64,000 nt of DNA, taken from positions 434,001 to 498,000 of the forward strand of contig JAGVVL010000021.1 of assembly GCA_018287875.1 (NCBI GenBank), in the 5' to 3' direction. Below, in pieces: positions 45,884-58,000 of this stretch. The notes beneath the pieces are model-generated. The model was not told the origin of the DNA and ran no database searches. It saw only the letters and a program-made list of their open reading frames with translations. This stretch comes from Nigrospora sphaerica (Eukaryota > Ascomycota > Sordariomycetes > Amphisphaeriales > Apiosporaceae). Position 1 is the stretch's first letter, and the number at the start of each line of letters is the position of its first letter. Position numbers and translations under genes: made by a program.

Positions 45884-47128
45884 ATGCTTTTCTCTCTCAT
45901 TGCGTTGGCTCTCGTCGGTGCCGTCTCGTCCGCGAGCAGCACTGCTATCCTCGACCTTGCAAGCGACGTCAAGGGCATCGCCAATAATCTCAACCACCAG
46001 GTCGACGAGGTCATCAAGGAGATTGCCCCGGCCCTGACGCTTTTCGACACTCCTCCTGTTCGCGTCGTCAGTCTAAGTGAACAAGAAGAGATGGACCGCA
46101 ATGGTACCAAGCTGGCGCCCCACGGCCATGCTGTCGACAAGGATGACCAGTCGATCAGCCCCGCCCCGGTCGGCTTCACAAAGATGAAGAATCCCATAAC
46201 CAGCCAGAAGTACGACAACTCAGCCGCCGCCGCCAGCTGTGCCTCCAACCCGAACGTGCGCTTCGAGTGGCGTGACTACTCTAACACGGACCGCTACGCT
46301 CTCGTCAATGGCATCAAGTGCCTGATGAACAAGCCAGCTTCCGGCAAGTTCCCCCCTGCCCGCAACCGGTACGAGGATTTCGTTCGCGTCCACCAGCAGT
46401 ACTCATCCGACATTCATAACAATGCCAAGTTCCTTCTGTGGCACCGCTACTTGGACGTTCGAGCAGGTCCTTCGAGACGAGTGCGGCTTCAACCGAGCCT
46501 TTGTCTGGTGGGACGAATCCAAGGATGCCGGGCAATTTGCCCAATCCACTATCTTCACGCCTCGGTACTTTGGTAGTCTGCCTGGCCCTACCAACGGCGC
46601 CGGTACCTGTATCCGTGACGGCGCTTTTGCTGACACCACCCTTCACATCGGCCCCGGTTCCGGTCAGTCTGACCACTGCCTCTCGCGTGCTGTTGACGAG
46701 TCTGCCACTGCTCAATGCAACAAGGACTTCGAGAACTATTGCATGTCCCACACCAACTACCCTGAATTCGAGAGCTGCTGGGAGTATGGCCCGCACGGCT
46801 ATGGTCATAACGGTATCGGCTCAGTCATGGCCGATGTTATGGGCTCTGTCGGTGACCCTACTTTCTGGATCCACCACACCTACGTCGATCGTGTCTTCCG
46901 TGTATGGCAGAACGCCGACATTTCGCGCCGTACAACCATTAGTGGCACCGTTGCCGACGGTTCTCCCCTCACTCTTGACGCTAGTAAGCTGCCCTGCGGT
47001 TCGTTCTACTGGACTAATCGGTAATGAGTCCTGCAGTGATCTACGTTGGCGGGTTACGCCCTGACGTTCGCGTCCGTGATGTCCTTGACACCCTTAATGG
47101 CGTCATGTGCTACCTGTACAGCTACTAA
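45884..47128 (+). pseudogene. Secreted tyrosinase, two frameshifts
   Basis: A type-3 copper oxidase that would hydroxylate and oxidise phenols outside the cell. The start at 45884 gives a signal peptide (MLFSLIALALVGAVSSA). CuA histidines are H170, H178 and H187 (RVH, DIH, LLWHRY). Immediately after WHRY the frame changes: the continuation WTFEQVLRDECGFNRAF is in another frame from about 46455, so two (or five) bases are missing. The second part holds the CuB site (HGYGHNGIG, DPTFWIHHTYVDR, RVWQNAD). A second one-base loss near 47025 moves back to the first frame, where YVGGLRPDVRV and the family-typical end GVMCYLYSY finish at 47128. The whole is about 414 residues. Every copper ligand is kept, so the decay is very recent or the indels are consensus errors. 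Confidence 0.85.
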
Positions 47129-47844
47129 ACGGTGAGCAGAGGGCTGCGTGTCAAACCGGTTTATAAGTCTTAGATGTCGCATCGGGCTTTGTCTAGCCTC
47201 ATTGATTGAACTGGTAAGATGTGCTTTATTGTGGCGGACCTTCTTAGCAATTGTTTTACCTCACTCTTATACTACCTTCGTAGTCTCGGAGGTGGTGTCG
47301 CACCTCCCGGGTTAGGCCTCCTTCCCAATCCGGTATCGCGCCACTGCGCACCCCTGTCAGCACCCCCCATTCATATATATATTTCGTTCTTTCCGACGTC
47401 CCTCCAAAGTATTCTTGACTTCTTTCTCTCCTCTGTTGCATCCGATTTTCTCTCTTCCCCTCATCTCTCTTCCAATCAGCTGGCCCTCTGAGGTGCGCGA
47501 TTCGTGAGGCCTCCCGCCCTTCTCGCCTTTCCTTCCTCGCCGTTCACCAGCGAGATCGGATCACATTCACTTGGGCCACCAACATCGTGCCGCCTTGAAT
47601 TCGTTCTTACCTGACCGACCCCGAGCGCACATCCTTGAGAATGAAGCTCTGGCTCTGACTCTACGGCAAGAAAGCTGCCTACTCGCATCTGGCCTGTCCA
47701 TGCCGCTTTCGGGCCTGTCAACAATGGATGCTGACCCTCTCGTGTATGCCCATTGCGCTGCCATATGGAGTCTTTGATTACTCTCTGAGACTTTGGCTAA
47801 GCTGAATTTGATCACTAACAGCCACTTTAGCATACGGAACCCTC

Positions 47845-48290
47845 TATGGCTTGCATGCATCGACTGAATCACATCCGGCTTTTCGCCAGGGCCTCCGCCG
47901 GCTGTGTTGGATGACGCGTCAGCGCCACGACCGTTCCTGCGACCTCTTGGACTCAGCTGAGCAACACCCATGATGCTCGTCGTCCAATCGCGTACTCATT
48001 ATTACCGGCGGCTTTGAGGCCACGCCAGCGCCGCGGCCTGTTCTGCGACCCTGAAACGTCGGATGAATCGCCTCCGACTTTACGCCGTCGCGCTCAGCGG
48101 CTACATTGGATGTCGCGTCAGCGCTACGACCTTTTATGCGGCCTCTTCATGTGACACCCCCGTGCCAGCTTCGGGCCATGTCAACGCCACTGCCTGTTCT
48201 ACGGCCGTGAAACGTCGGATGAATCGCATCCGTGCTATTCATATCCGGCTGTCCACTCACGGTCGTGATGGTTATCCTGGATGCTGTATG
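47845..48290 (+). repeat. Three diverged tandem units of about 150-190 bp
   Basis: Each unit has a CGTCGGATGAATCGC-CTCCG-like block (for example 48056 and 48210, weaker at 47856), a GTCAGCGCCACGACC-like block, and a CCTGTTCTGCGACC-like block. Confidence 0.65.
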
Positions 48291-48699
48291 GTGTTTACAG
48301 CCTAGTCTTGGACCTTCCACTTTCGATTAGGATTCTCGACTTCGAACAACAAGGTCGAGAAATTACTAGCGCTTGTTTCCCACATCCGATTGGATGGGAT
48401 GATAAGGTCTAGGAGGACCGGACAGACTCTACGTCACGAACATGCCATAACGTATCGGTTCAGCCTCAGCAACAGTCGATTTTCCGGCCTCAGAATTCGA
48501 AAGCGGGTAGTAGCTGCGCCTGCGACCCACTTGATGGCGCGACTTGGAATCGGAATGGGCTTGTGAGATGGAGGCGAGGCTGACTGGTTCTGGGCTGTCT
48601 GCCCTACGACAAGCCAGCTAGGTCAGCAGGATGTCACACGCGGGCGATGGAAGTGCCACCAAGGAGCCCATCTAAGTATCATGAACACCTCGGTTGAAG

Positions 48700-48707
48700 T
48701 ATAAATA
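48700..48707 (+). promoter_or_regulatory. TATA-like box of the chromodomain gene
   Basis: TATAAATA, about 165 bases before the ATG at 48872, followed by AC-rich leader sequence. It fits a fungal core promoter with a leader of about 130 bases. Inference from position and sequence only. Confidence 0.45.
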
Positions 48708-48871
48708 ACCGATCTCCTCGCATTCAGTGCAGGTAAATCATACTAAGCAATTCTACCGCTTGATTTCCACTGCCGCTCTAGACTACCACTAAAAATCACT
48801 ATCACCGCAAGATCAGCCCTGCGCAGGAAACCCAAGGCTTATTACTCTTTGTTGCACTCCACGATACCATC

Positions 48872-50800
48872 ATGACTTCATTTTCCAAGAACCCCACCAT
48901 GACTACTGGGATCTCTAGTATCTCACCAAAGGCTGGTGACAATCGGGCAATCTTCCCGTGTCCCGTGGACCAGCCCCAGACTCATGGGTACAGCCAAACT
49001 CAGGTGTCGCCTGGAGCTCATTCATCCGAGCCAATTGTCATTGATGATGACGACGATGACGATGACGATGACGACGACGACAATGAGCTTCTTCAAGGGG
49101 GTCATCATTCCCCCGAGAGTCGCGGTATTGACTTTCTTGTGAACTCTCCCAAGAGCATGGTCGAAAACCTTCGGAATCCCTGCCGTCGAGTCCCTCAGAA
49201 TGGAAATCTGGGGCTTCGATGGTCTTCGTTGGGCTTTGGAGAGGACCTCCGAAACCATCGACATCAACCTGCTCAGAGCAGCGGCAACAGTCCCATCAGT
49301 AACTCCACTGGAACAGTTCAGCCACCCCAGCAACCCGACGGCCAGTCCATCGAGAGAAACATCGACAGAGTTCCAAGTCTACGTGCTGAAGCCGGTACTC
49401 ATCCGGGCGGAAACTCGTCAATCAAAGACACAACCGCAAAAGGAACACCTCATGACCCTGCTCAGAATCGCATCTTCACTCCAGATGGACTCACGCTGGA
49501 GACCAGTGCCCGAGGACGTGCATTCTCCAGAGGATCTGTTCCTTCGACGGAACCCTGTGAAGAGATGGTCTTGAGTATACCACATGAGAGAATGGCAACC
49601 ACTGCACCGTTCGACGGGTTGGATGGCACCACCATCGCCGAAAGTGCAAGATCCTATGCGAACCTACCAGATGCCCAGCAGATCTCGGATACACACATAC
49701 CAGGGGTAGGCAGATCCGAAACCAGCGCCACGAGCCAACGCACGGTTCTTGGGTCACTGCCTCTCGATTATCCATTGGACGAAAGCTTCATTGTGGATGC
49801 TTCTGTCCCGGCTTCCACACAGCCTCCCGACCTGCATAACAACGCCACAGAGCCTGTCAATCCCTGGAGTACTGGCGAGAACCCCGGGTCGCTACACAGA
49901 CAGAAACGACAGGAGACAAGGCCTATGTCATTCCGTCCATCAATGCTCCCCCAGAGTCATTTTGTGCATGCAGCCGAAGAGCCATCCTATGATCACATAA
50001 CTAGTGACAGTGGCCTCGAGGCAGGGTATCGTTCACCCAAACGACAAAGGAAGACCCTGAGTTCAAACCGGAGAAGGTCCCTTCAAAGAGAAGCTGAAAA
50101 CAAATCACTGGGTTCCAGTTCAGCCGCAGCATGCGCCCACCCAACCCAACCACTGCCTCTTTCCTTTGATTCTCCGCGTAGTCAAGTGTACCCGCTTCCC
50201 GACACGAGAATGATATCTACTGAATTGAGTGGGAAGACATTTTTCCAAATCGAATTTACTTGGGGTGGGTGCCACCACACAGAGGATGATTGGAATGAGG
50301 GCGGGAGTCAAGGCACGCAATGCGTCTCGGGACATCAGGAGCAAAGGTCACGCAAAGGCACTCAAAAACCGACAAGCATCGATGACGGTATGTTCCAACT
50401 GAATTATCCTAGGATCCATGAATCTTCTTGAAATTCTGCTTACCAAAAGGCAGAATCTGATGTTTATGATGTCGATTGCATTCTGACTTGTTGGAAGAAT
50501 CGCTACTTTTTGATCCGTTGGGCCGACCAGTCCTGTACCTGGGAGCCAAAGAGCCATCTTGGTGAGGACCTCATCAATGATTTCGAAAGAGAATTTGATG
50601 GCTTCCGAAATGGAGTGGAAATAATCGCTACCCGGGTGGTGAAAGGGCGGAAGTCTAAAGGGGAGAGGATACAGTATCACCTGATGTGGCAGGGGCGCCC
50701 AGAAAGAGAGAAATGTTGGGTAGAGGAGAACGCTTTGAGCCCGAGCTTACTACAAGAGTACCGACAGACGCAGGAGGCTGGTAAGTCGCGACGAGGCTGA
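48872..50800 (+). CDS. Chromodomain protein with acidic SIM-like N-terminus
   Basis: A putative chromatin-associated protein of 620 residues in two exons, 48872-50387 and 50454-50800, with a 66-base GTATGT...CAG intron; this join keeps the frame. The N-terminus carries EPIVI followed by 13 Asp (58-70), which fits a SUMO-interaction motif with an acidic tail. Residues 75-490 are Ser/Pro-rich and probably disordered. Exon 2 encodes a chromodomain: YDVDCILTCWKNRYFLIRWA with the aromatic-cage-type W and TCWEP-like CTWEPKSHL, then a second chromo-like block (YHLMWQGRPEREKCWVEEN). The layout resembles chromodomain readers of methylated histone H3. It could also be a domesticated retroelement chromodomain, but no integrase is present. 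Confidence 0.8.
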
Positions 50801-51632
50801 TTTGGGTGCCTGCCGTTTATCGGTTGTTTCTACGAGTCTCACCTAACGCCGCGTCCTGGAGACAAAACAAAAAGGCATTTTCCTTTCTTTGACTCGCATT
50901 TCTCACCTTGTCCAGTAGTCTTATTTGTTAGCATGCAGTATAGGTCTCCTAAGTAGAACATGATTCTACCATTGCAGATCCTGCCTACCATTTGATATTT
51001 AACCGCAATGCATCAGTCACCAGAGCTTTTATAGGCTCATGAAGTTTTACTTGCGGCTTGGCTTTTCGAATCTTGCGAATGACCTGTCTTTGACAACCGC
51101 CTCTTCTCCTTCATCGATTTCATCGATGCTGACATGGCCTGAATCACAGAGACAACCGCCTTCAAGGCGGTGTTGTAGCTTAACCTTAACGTATCGGAAA
51201 AAGCTCGGACACTAGACAACGAGAAGCGTCAGGTCGGGACCCCGAAGGCTCATACGCAAACTACGTGATCCTTACCCGCTATCTTCTCGTCCTTGCTTCT
51301 GGCTGAACCGTGTTTGCCATAGGTAGTCCTCTTCATAGCGTATCCCTTTTTATTAAATACAACATCGCCACAGCCGAGAAGCTAGGTTACGGCCGGGTTG
51401 TGGGCCCTCATTGGTGCGAAGCCGAGTGAACCGTCATTTGTCACCCTCATGGTGGGTCAAGTTCCAGGGATTGTAAATCAGTGACGGGCGGAGTCCACGC
51501 GGCGATCCGACTGAGGCATCAACTAGCCTAACTCCTCGCTGGGCGGCAGCAGTTCCGGCTTCGCTGTGACTACGGCGCCGAGACTGCCTATAGCCATTTT
51601 AGGCACAGAAACTTGCGACAGAATCCTCTAGC
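50801..51632. other. Intergenic, possible minus-strand terminal exon
   Basis: A minus-strand frame at 51037-51219 (FSDTLRLSYNTALKAVVSVI, ending in a Ser/Lys-rich tail) is preceded by a pyrimidine-rich CTTCTCGTTGTCTAG acceptor-like sequence. It could be the last exon of a lost gene. I recognise no family. Confidence 0.35.
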
Positions 51633-51860
51633 CGGCCGAGTTCAAGAGCGTCGTCGACTTCAAGCCTACGCATGGCTTCGTAACCGCCGACAAGACGATT
51701 CCCATCACGCGTCGCCAAGACGTCCTCGGGATCCTCACCACAAGACCAAACGACAAAAGGCCCGCCTTCTTCCACAGCCTCGTCCAGGACCTAGTCGAAG
51801 CCATCTCTTTCCCAAGTAGTTGTGACGGGACCCGGGGCTGCCGTGAAGTCCTCGCTTAAA
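51633..51860 (+). pseudogene. Short protein-like relic, unknown family
   Basis: Following a stop, one frame reads AEFKSVVDFKPTHGFVTADK, then VLGILTTRPNDKRPAFFH, then SLVQDLVEAISF, before a stop near 51860. Composition looks like true coding sequence, with a hydrophobic/charged pattern and no low complexity. No start codon or neighbouring exon is evident. I cannot assign it. Confidence 0.3.
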
Positions 51861-54800
51861 ATTGAGCGCCCTCAGTGACTAACGCGGGGAGTTGGGAACG
51901 TGTACAGTAGCCGGAGGGCGGGCGGCACGTTACATCTATGCGTTCGTCTACGGCAATCCCTCTGAGATTTGACATCAAAGGCGGCCCGCAGTGCTCGGGT
52001 TTCGGGTGTGCCTTATATTGGCGAGAGGCTCGACCGTGCGGCGCGCTAACCATGAGCCAAGAAAGCGGACGTCCAGTATTTCGTGTTCCACATGCGTAGT
52101 GCCCTCGAGCGAGCGAGCCCCATGCTGTCGAGATCATATCAAATGGAACCCGGACGCTGTGTATGGGGGCGTGGAGGGAGGGGCAAGCGTAGGAAGGGCC
52201 TGCTATCTTCGCGGGGGACTTGAGCGTGGGTAGAGGAGGTCTGGGCGCGATGACGGTGGAGGGCCAGGTCAAGCATGGTTCTATAATTCCCCTCCGTCAG
52301 CTCGATTTCGGTCTCTTAACGGCGAATATCGAGTGGGAGCCGGCAACTCGGAATAGAGCGGCACGGCCGGCACAGCAGACTCGGGTCTCGAACTCGGAGG
52401 CGCTCGCGGGCCGGTACCAGAGGCACGCGTGAGTTCGAGGCCTGCGCGGGTTATTACCCATGAAAAGCTACCGGCCGAGCCTAGGCTTGCTACGCGTTTT
52501 TCCACCTCCTTCTCCGCGACAATCGTTACCTCCGAATTGGTGGAATCTGGCTGGTCGCTTGACGGACTTGGACGGTGGTGGGAGTCGCGAAATCACCGGT
52601 ACGCTCTGAATGGACAGTACGTTTCGCTAAGGCTACTTTTGGCCGCTTGGCACGCCGAAAGTAGTGTTGGGTTTAAGCTATAAAAAGTAGCACTGAGCGC
52701 GCTATCGCTTCCTTGATGCAAATCATCTTAGTCTCCGTGTGGCTACGGAACGATGGCAGCGGACGTGGGCCGCCTGACTTGAGAGAAATAGGGTGGACCA
52801 GCTAATGGCCACAGTTCGCTGGGAAAGCGCGTTGTAACACGCCTAGAGAAGATTGCGGGGCTGTCCCGCAGTACTGAGCCCACTCAAGCACGCGACACGA
52901 GGCAGCGAGCGGCGAATCTGACACGCTCACGGTTGCGTACGCCACGGGCAGTGTGACGCCACACGACAGAGAGCCCCTTATACCACAAAGTATCGCTGAA
53001 GAAATCAGAGAATCTCAGTACTTCGCCTTGTTCCGATATACAATACATAAGTCTGACGAATGATGGACGTCCAGCCCGCCCTCGACAGCCGAGGCCCCGA
53101 AGCCACCGCAAACCGAACCGCGCCCGCCATCCGACGTGCCTTGCCCCGTATCTTGAACCGTGACGAGCGCGCGACGCGAACATCGCCCACAATATACGGC
53201 CTCAAATAACAGGAGAAAAACAGGGCAGGCGAGCGAAACTTTCCGTCCCCGGGGGCGCGGGACGGTCCGTAGCTCGGCCTGCCATACTACGCGCAGGCTC
53301 GATTGCCGTGACGGGGTAAGCCTGCATCGTAGCTGGCGGCCTGCTGAGTACCGGTCCGAATCCATCCCAGAGAGGCTTCCGGCAGGAGCTCTTGTGCGGA
53401 GGTGCGGGTGGCATGTGGGGTGCCCTGGCAACACAGGCTTGACGCCGTGGACATGGGCAACGGCCGTGTCGCGGAGATGGGCGTCCCCGTTCTCGGCGTG
53501 CCCTTGGGCTTCTACCCCGAGGACACCGCGACGACGGTGGATCGTGGTGAGCCACATCTCGTCAAGAGCGTCCCCAGCATGCCGTGAGATCAACCTTAGC
53601 AACTTCGTCACTCATATACCAACTGCCTAAGGGCCATACGTCGGTAGAGTGCAAATGACCAATGCGCGCGCCATACTTGATCACCGCATGGACGACGTGA
53701 CGCGCGTCGTAGGCGGAGCCCTGGTGCTTGACGACGGAACCGCGTTGGGAAGGACTTGTATTGACACGATGCGCCGAGTGGGGGTAGCTAGATTTCGAGG
53801 CCATTTGAAGCGTATCTACCCACCGGGAGCCACTCGGACGCAAGGAACGACGGCGCTGCACGGACGCGGATGGTCGCGATGTCCTACAGTAGAACCATGC
53901 AGAGGACAGGGAGCGGGTATCATAGCCGAAAGGAACCTCGCTGCGCAGGTTTTAGCTTATCCTCGGTGACGACAGCCTGATTTCCATGTATTCATCTTGC
54001 CTGCAGTTCTTAGAGGAGCCAGCCTTCGTAGCAATTGTTGCTTGCCGTCGTAACAGCCGTTCTAACCTGTCCACGACACAGGCTTGAGTTGGTCAAGCAG
54101 GCCATAGACTGATCACACTGTCATTACGCGCCCGTCCCGTCCACGACCCTTTGCTATCTTTACGTAATGTTAAACAAAAGGCGTTGACTCTATTTTGGTC
54201 CTGTCCCCTCGTATGGCTAAATACGCTCAGTCGCCTCTTGAATGGGATAAGAATAGAGCATTTTCTTTGTCATCGGTTCGGCAGGGGGCGGGCCGGGCAC
54301 CGAAAGCTCTCCTATCCCTCGGTATCGGGATCGAAATGGTCATCGTCTCCGGAGTCACATCGCCGGCCATGGTTGGTAGGTATCGGACAAGGTGCGCTTT
54401 CGAGGCATGCCTGCCACTGCACAGCAACTGCATCGACTGCTGGGTCTGGCATCAGCGCAATACCATCGAATACCGATCCCTCCGACCAGGGCAGAACGGC
54501 GGCCGCCATTCTGAACATACAATAGCGCGACATAGGCTCACACTAGCTAATGATGGCCTCTTGTCATGCGGGCTCTGATTTGGACATGGCATAGGGTGAA
54601 AGCGTGTCGAAGTTGTAGAACTTGAAGCAAAATCTTGGTATTGTTCGCACGGACGATTCCCTGCTGCCCCGCATAAGGACGACTGTGCGACCGTGGCGCC
54701 TGGTACGAGGTGTGGGCACCAGAGCTGTTCTGCCTTCTTGATCTATACGCATGACACTCGCACAGCGCTCCAGTAACGCTTGCATAAAGGCTCGGCATGA

Positions 54801-55096
54801 CAGTCTTGTCCATAACTTCGTTCAGATCCCCTTCCACTTGTTGACAGTTTACTGGATTGGCATCGCTTGTACTGCTCGTCCAGTTACGGCCCAACGGGAC
54901 GGTTGGAGCCTTGCATCGTTCGGGAGGTCAGCTTGCTGCCCAATGCTTGTCATGCATATATAGCGCAAAATCAGCGCGGCGATGCACAAGGCGCAGCCCC
55001 ATGCCGCCTGGATGATCTTACGCAGCTAGAGGCCTGGTTTTTTCTTACACCCGTCTCCTCCGTGTCCTCTCCTCTCGCACAACGCGGCAAAACGCC
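51861..55096. other. GC-rich tract upstream of the NLR
   Basis: Holds the left copy of a diverged direct repeat (52680-53110). Open frames here are not supported by any domain. The last few hundred bases would be the NLR promoter. Confidence 0.45.
52680..53110 (+). repeat. Diverged direct repeat, copy 1
   Basis: Aligns with 63360-64000 in the same orientation, about 10.8 kb apart and on either side of the NLR gene. Shared blocks include GAGCGCGCT, TAGTCTCCG.GTGG, CAGCT..TGGCCAC, GGTTGCGTACGC and AAGTCTGACGAA.GATGGACG. Copy 1 is shorter in the middle. Confidence 0.75.
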
Positions 55097-58000
55097 ATGC
55101 GCCTCCTACAACGCCAGGGTGACGGGGGCTTGAGCCTGGCGGAGGATCGCATCGACGACATCCCACCCTACGCCATTCTATCGCACACATGGGGAGCCGA
55201 CGACCAAGAGGTCACCTTGCAGGACATCCAAGACCATGCAGGCCAGCACAAGAGGGGGTACGAGAAGCTTATGTTTTGTGGCAAACAAGCTGCCGCCGAT
55301 AGCCTGCATTACTTCTGGGTCGACACATGCTGCATCGATAAGTCGAGTAGCGCAGAGCTCACCGAGGCGATTAACTCCATGTTTCGCTGGTACCAGAACG
55401 CTACGAAATGCTACGTCTATCTACCCGACGTTTGCTTGCTCGATAGCGACGGCAAAGAGACGCCCCGTGCAACGTGGGAGCCAGCTTTCCGGAATAGCCG
55501 ATGGTTTACCCGCGGCTGGACGCTCCAGGAGTTGATTGCTCCAAAGTCCGTGTCCTTCTTTTCGGCGGAGGGTCGGAAACTAGGCGATAAGGTCTCACTT
55601 GTGAAGCTGCTTCACGATATCACAGGGATCCCTATCAAAGCATTCCAGGGAAACCCATTGTCCGACTTCGGCATCACCGACCGATTATCGTGGCAAATGA
55701 ATCGTCAGACGAAACGCGCCGAGGATCGGGCGTACTCTCTGTTAGGGATCTTTGACGTTCACCTACCGCTGATCTACGGCGAGGGGGAGGAGAAGGCGTT
55801 CCGTCGACTGCGGCAAGAGATCAGTAGGTGCCCCCTAGGTTCCTCTTTAACAGGCGACAGTAACCAAGTTATTAGCATTGGATGTCATTGCTAACGCCGC
55901 ATAACTAGGCCCGAGCAACAAGAGACTTCGGGTCGAAAAAGAGGGCAAGTACCGCGTTCTTCGGCTGTCCAACTACATTGCACTGCTTTCAACTCAATTT
56001 TTATCTTTCATAGTTACTAACTACATATAGACTGTCTCCGTTCCCTCGCATTCGGCGAACTCTACGCTCGGCAGAACGATATCGTCCCCGCCCATCCAGA
56101 CACGTGTGACTGGCTGTTTGAAACGCCCGAGTTCCAGCAGTGGAGGGACCCTGCCTACCGTGACGCCCACTACGGCGTGCTCTGGATCAAAGGCAAGCCG
56201 GGCGCGGGCAAGTCGACGCTGATGAAGCACGCCCTCTCCCGCTACCAGCAGGACTTCTTTCGCGACCATCTCATCGTGGCGTATTTCTTTAACGCCCGAG
56301 GCGAGACGCTCGAGAAGACGCCTCTGGGTCTGTTGCGATCGATTGTCTACCAGCTGCTCGAGAAAGACGACGAACTATACGAACGTTTTTCTCCGTCGTT
56401 TAACGAGAAACAGAGAACCGACCGGGAAACGAATTGGCAATGGCGCCTATCGGAACTTAAACAGTTCGTACGCTTAGTCGTGAAGCAGCCATGTTCACGT
56501 CCCCTCCTCCTTCTCGTGGATGCGCTAGATGAATGTGACGAGTCGGACGTCCGCGACGTGGTCGGTTTTCTCGAATCGCTCAGCATCTATGCCTTTCGAG
56601 GCGGCATCTCACTGGAAATATGCCTCTCAAGTCGCCACTACCCCAGCATCCGGATAGATAAGGTCGTCGAATTGGCGGTCGAAAAGAGCCCAGAACACCA
56701 AACGGATATCGTCAAATACATCGGGGAAAGGTTAAGGATACGCAATGCCAAGATGGAGGCCGAGATCGCGAAGAGGGCCGACAGTGTCTTCCTTTGGGTT
56801 GTCATTGTCGTAACCATGCTCAACAAAGCCTATGATGAAGGCCGGGTGGAAGCGATGCAGAAGACTCTGGAGGAAATTCCGAGTGATCTCGAGAAAGTCT
56901 TTTCCACCATTCTAGAAGAGGATGTCACTGATATGGCTGAGACAGTCTTGATGCTCCAATGGGTCCTTCTCAGCCAGCGGCCACTTGGGCCCTTGGAACT
57001 CTTCGCAGCGGTGGTCCGAGTCGCTCCCCCTTCCGTTGAACTAATCCAGCGACGAATCACCACATCATCGAAAGGCTTGATCGAGGTGCGGAAAGGCGAA
57101 GCTGAGTCTGTCCAGTTTATCCATCTGTCGGTCAGCGACTTCCTGTTCCGACAGAAGAGACTACAGACGCTAGATCCAGCTCTCGGGCCAGAACCAGTGA
57201 TGGCTACCCATGGCCGGCTCTGGGCTCGCTGCTGGTCTTGTATCCAGCAGGTAAATACCACAGTAACAAGCATGCAGCGGATGAGCCAGATAAAGGACAA
57301 GGATGTGCAGCGGATGAGCGAGATGAAGGACAAGGATGCTTTCCTAGGGTACGCGGCGAGCTACATCCTGGACCACGCCGAAAGAGCCTTGTCTCGTGGT
57401 GTGACAAGGCACGATGGGGACTGCAAGCGGGAGTATGGAGATGATTGTTTTGAGTCTTTGGAAACGTCCCAGCGGGTATGGATCAAGCAATGGCTGCGGC
57501 AGCCCGGTCGCTGGTTTCAATGGTGGAAGCAGTTCCTTATTACCACGGGCTCCGCTGATGAAAAGGTTGAGCTCATGGACGAGATGGGCGCTGGACTCCT
57601 CTATATATTAGCGCTTCGCGGGCTGCCGAGTCTGGTCAGTGTTGTTTTAGACAGCACCGATATCCACGCGCAAGGCGGCAAGTACGGCAATACGCTGCGG
57701 GCCGCTTCGTGGAGAGGAAGCCAAGAGGACGTCCGGCTGCTCCTCGAGGCGGGCGCCGACATCCACGCGCTGGGCGGCGAGTACGGCAATGCACTGCAGT
57801 CCGTTTCATCAGAGGGAGAGCGAGAGGTCGTCCGGCTGCCTCTCGAGGGGACCGCCGACGTTAACGCGCAGGGTGGCGAGTACGGCAATGCGCTGCAGGT
57901 CGCTTCTTGGAGAGGAAGCCAAGAAATCGTCCGGCTGCTCCTCGAGGCGGGCGCCGATGTTAACGCGCAAGGCGGCAAGTACGGCAATGCGCTGCAGGCC

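Larger units (their letters stand above)
47129..48871. other. Intergenic with a small repeat family
   Basis: No supported gene. Holds three diverged units at 47845-48290 and the promoter of the chromodomain gene at its right end. Confidence 0.5.

Noticed and set aside
53015..53611. 198-codon minus-strand frame
   Set aside because: Lies in the diverged direct repeat. The other copy shares only a short stretch (HxSSDLC) and then differs in frame, so coding constraint is not supported.
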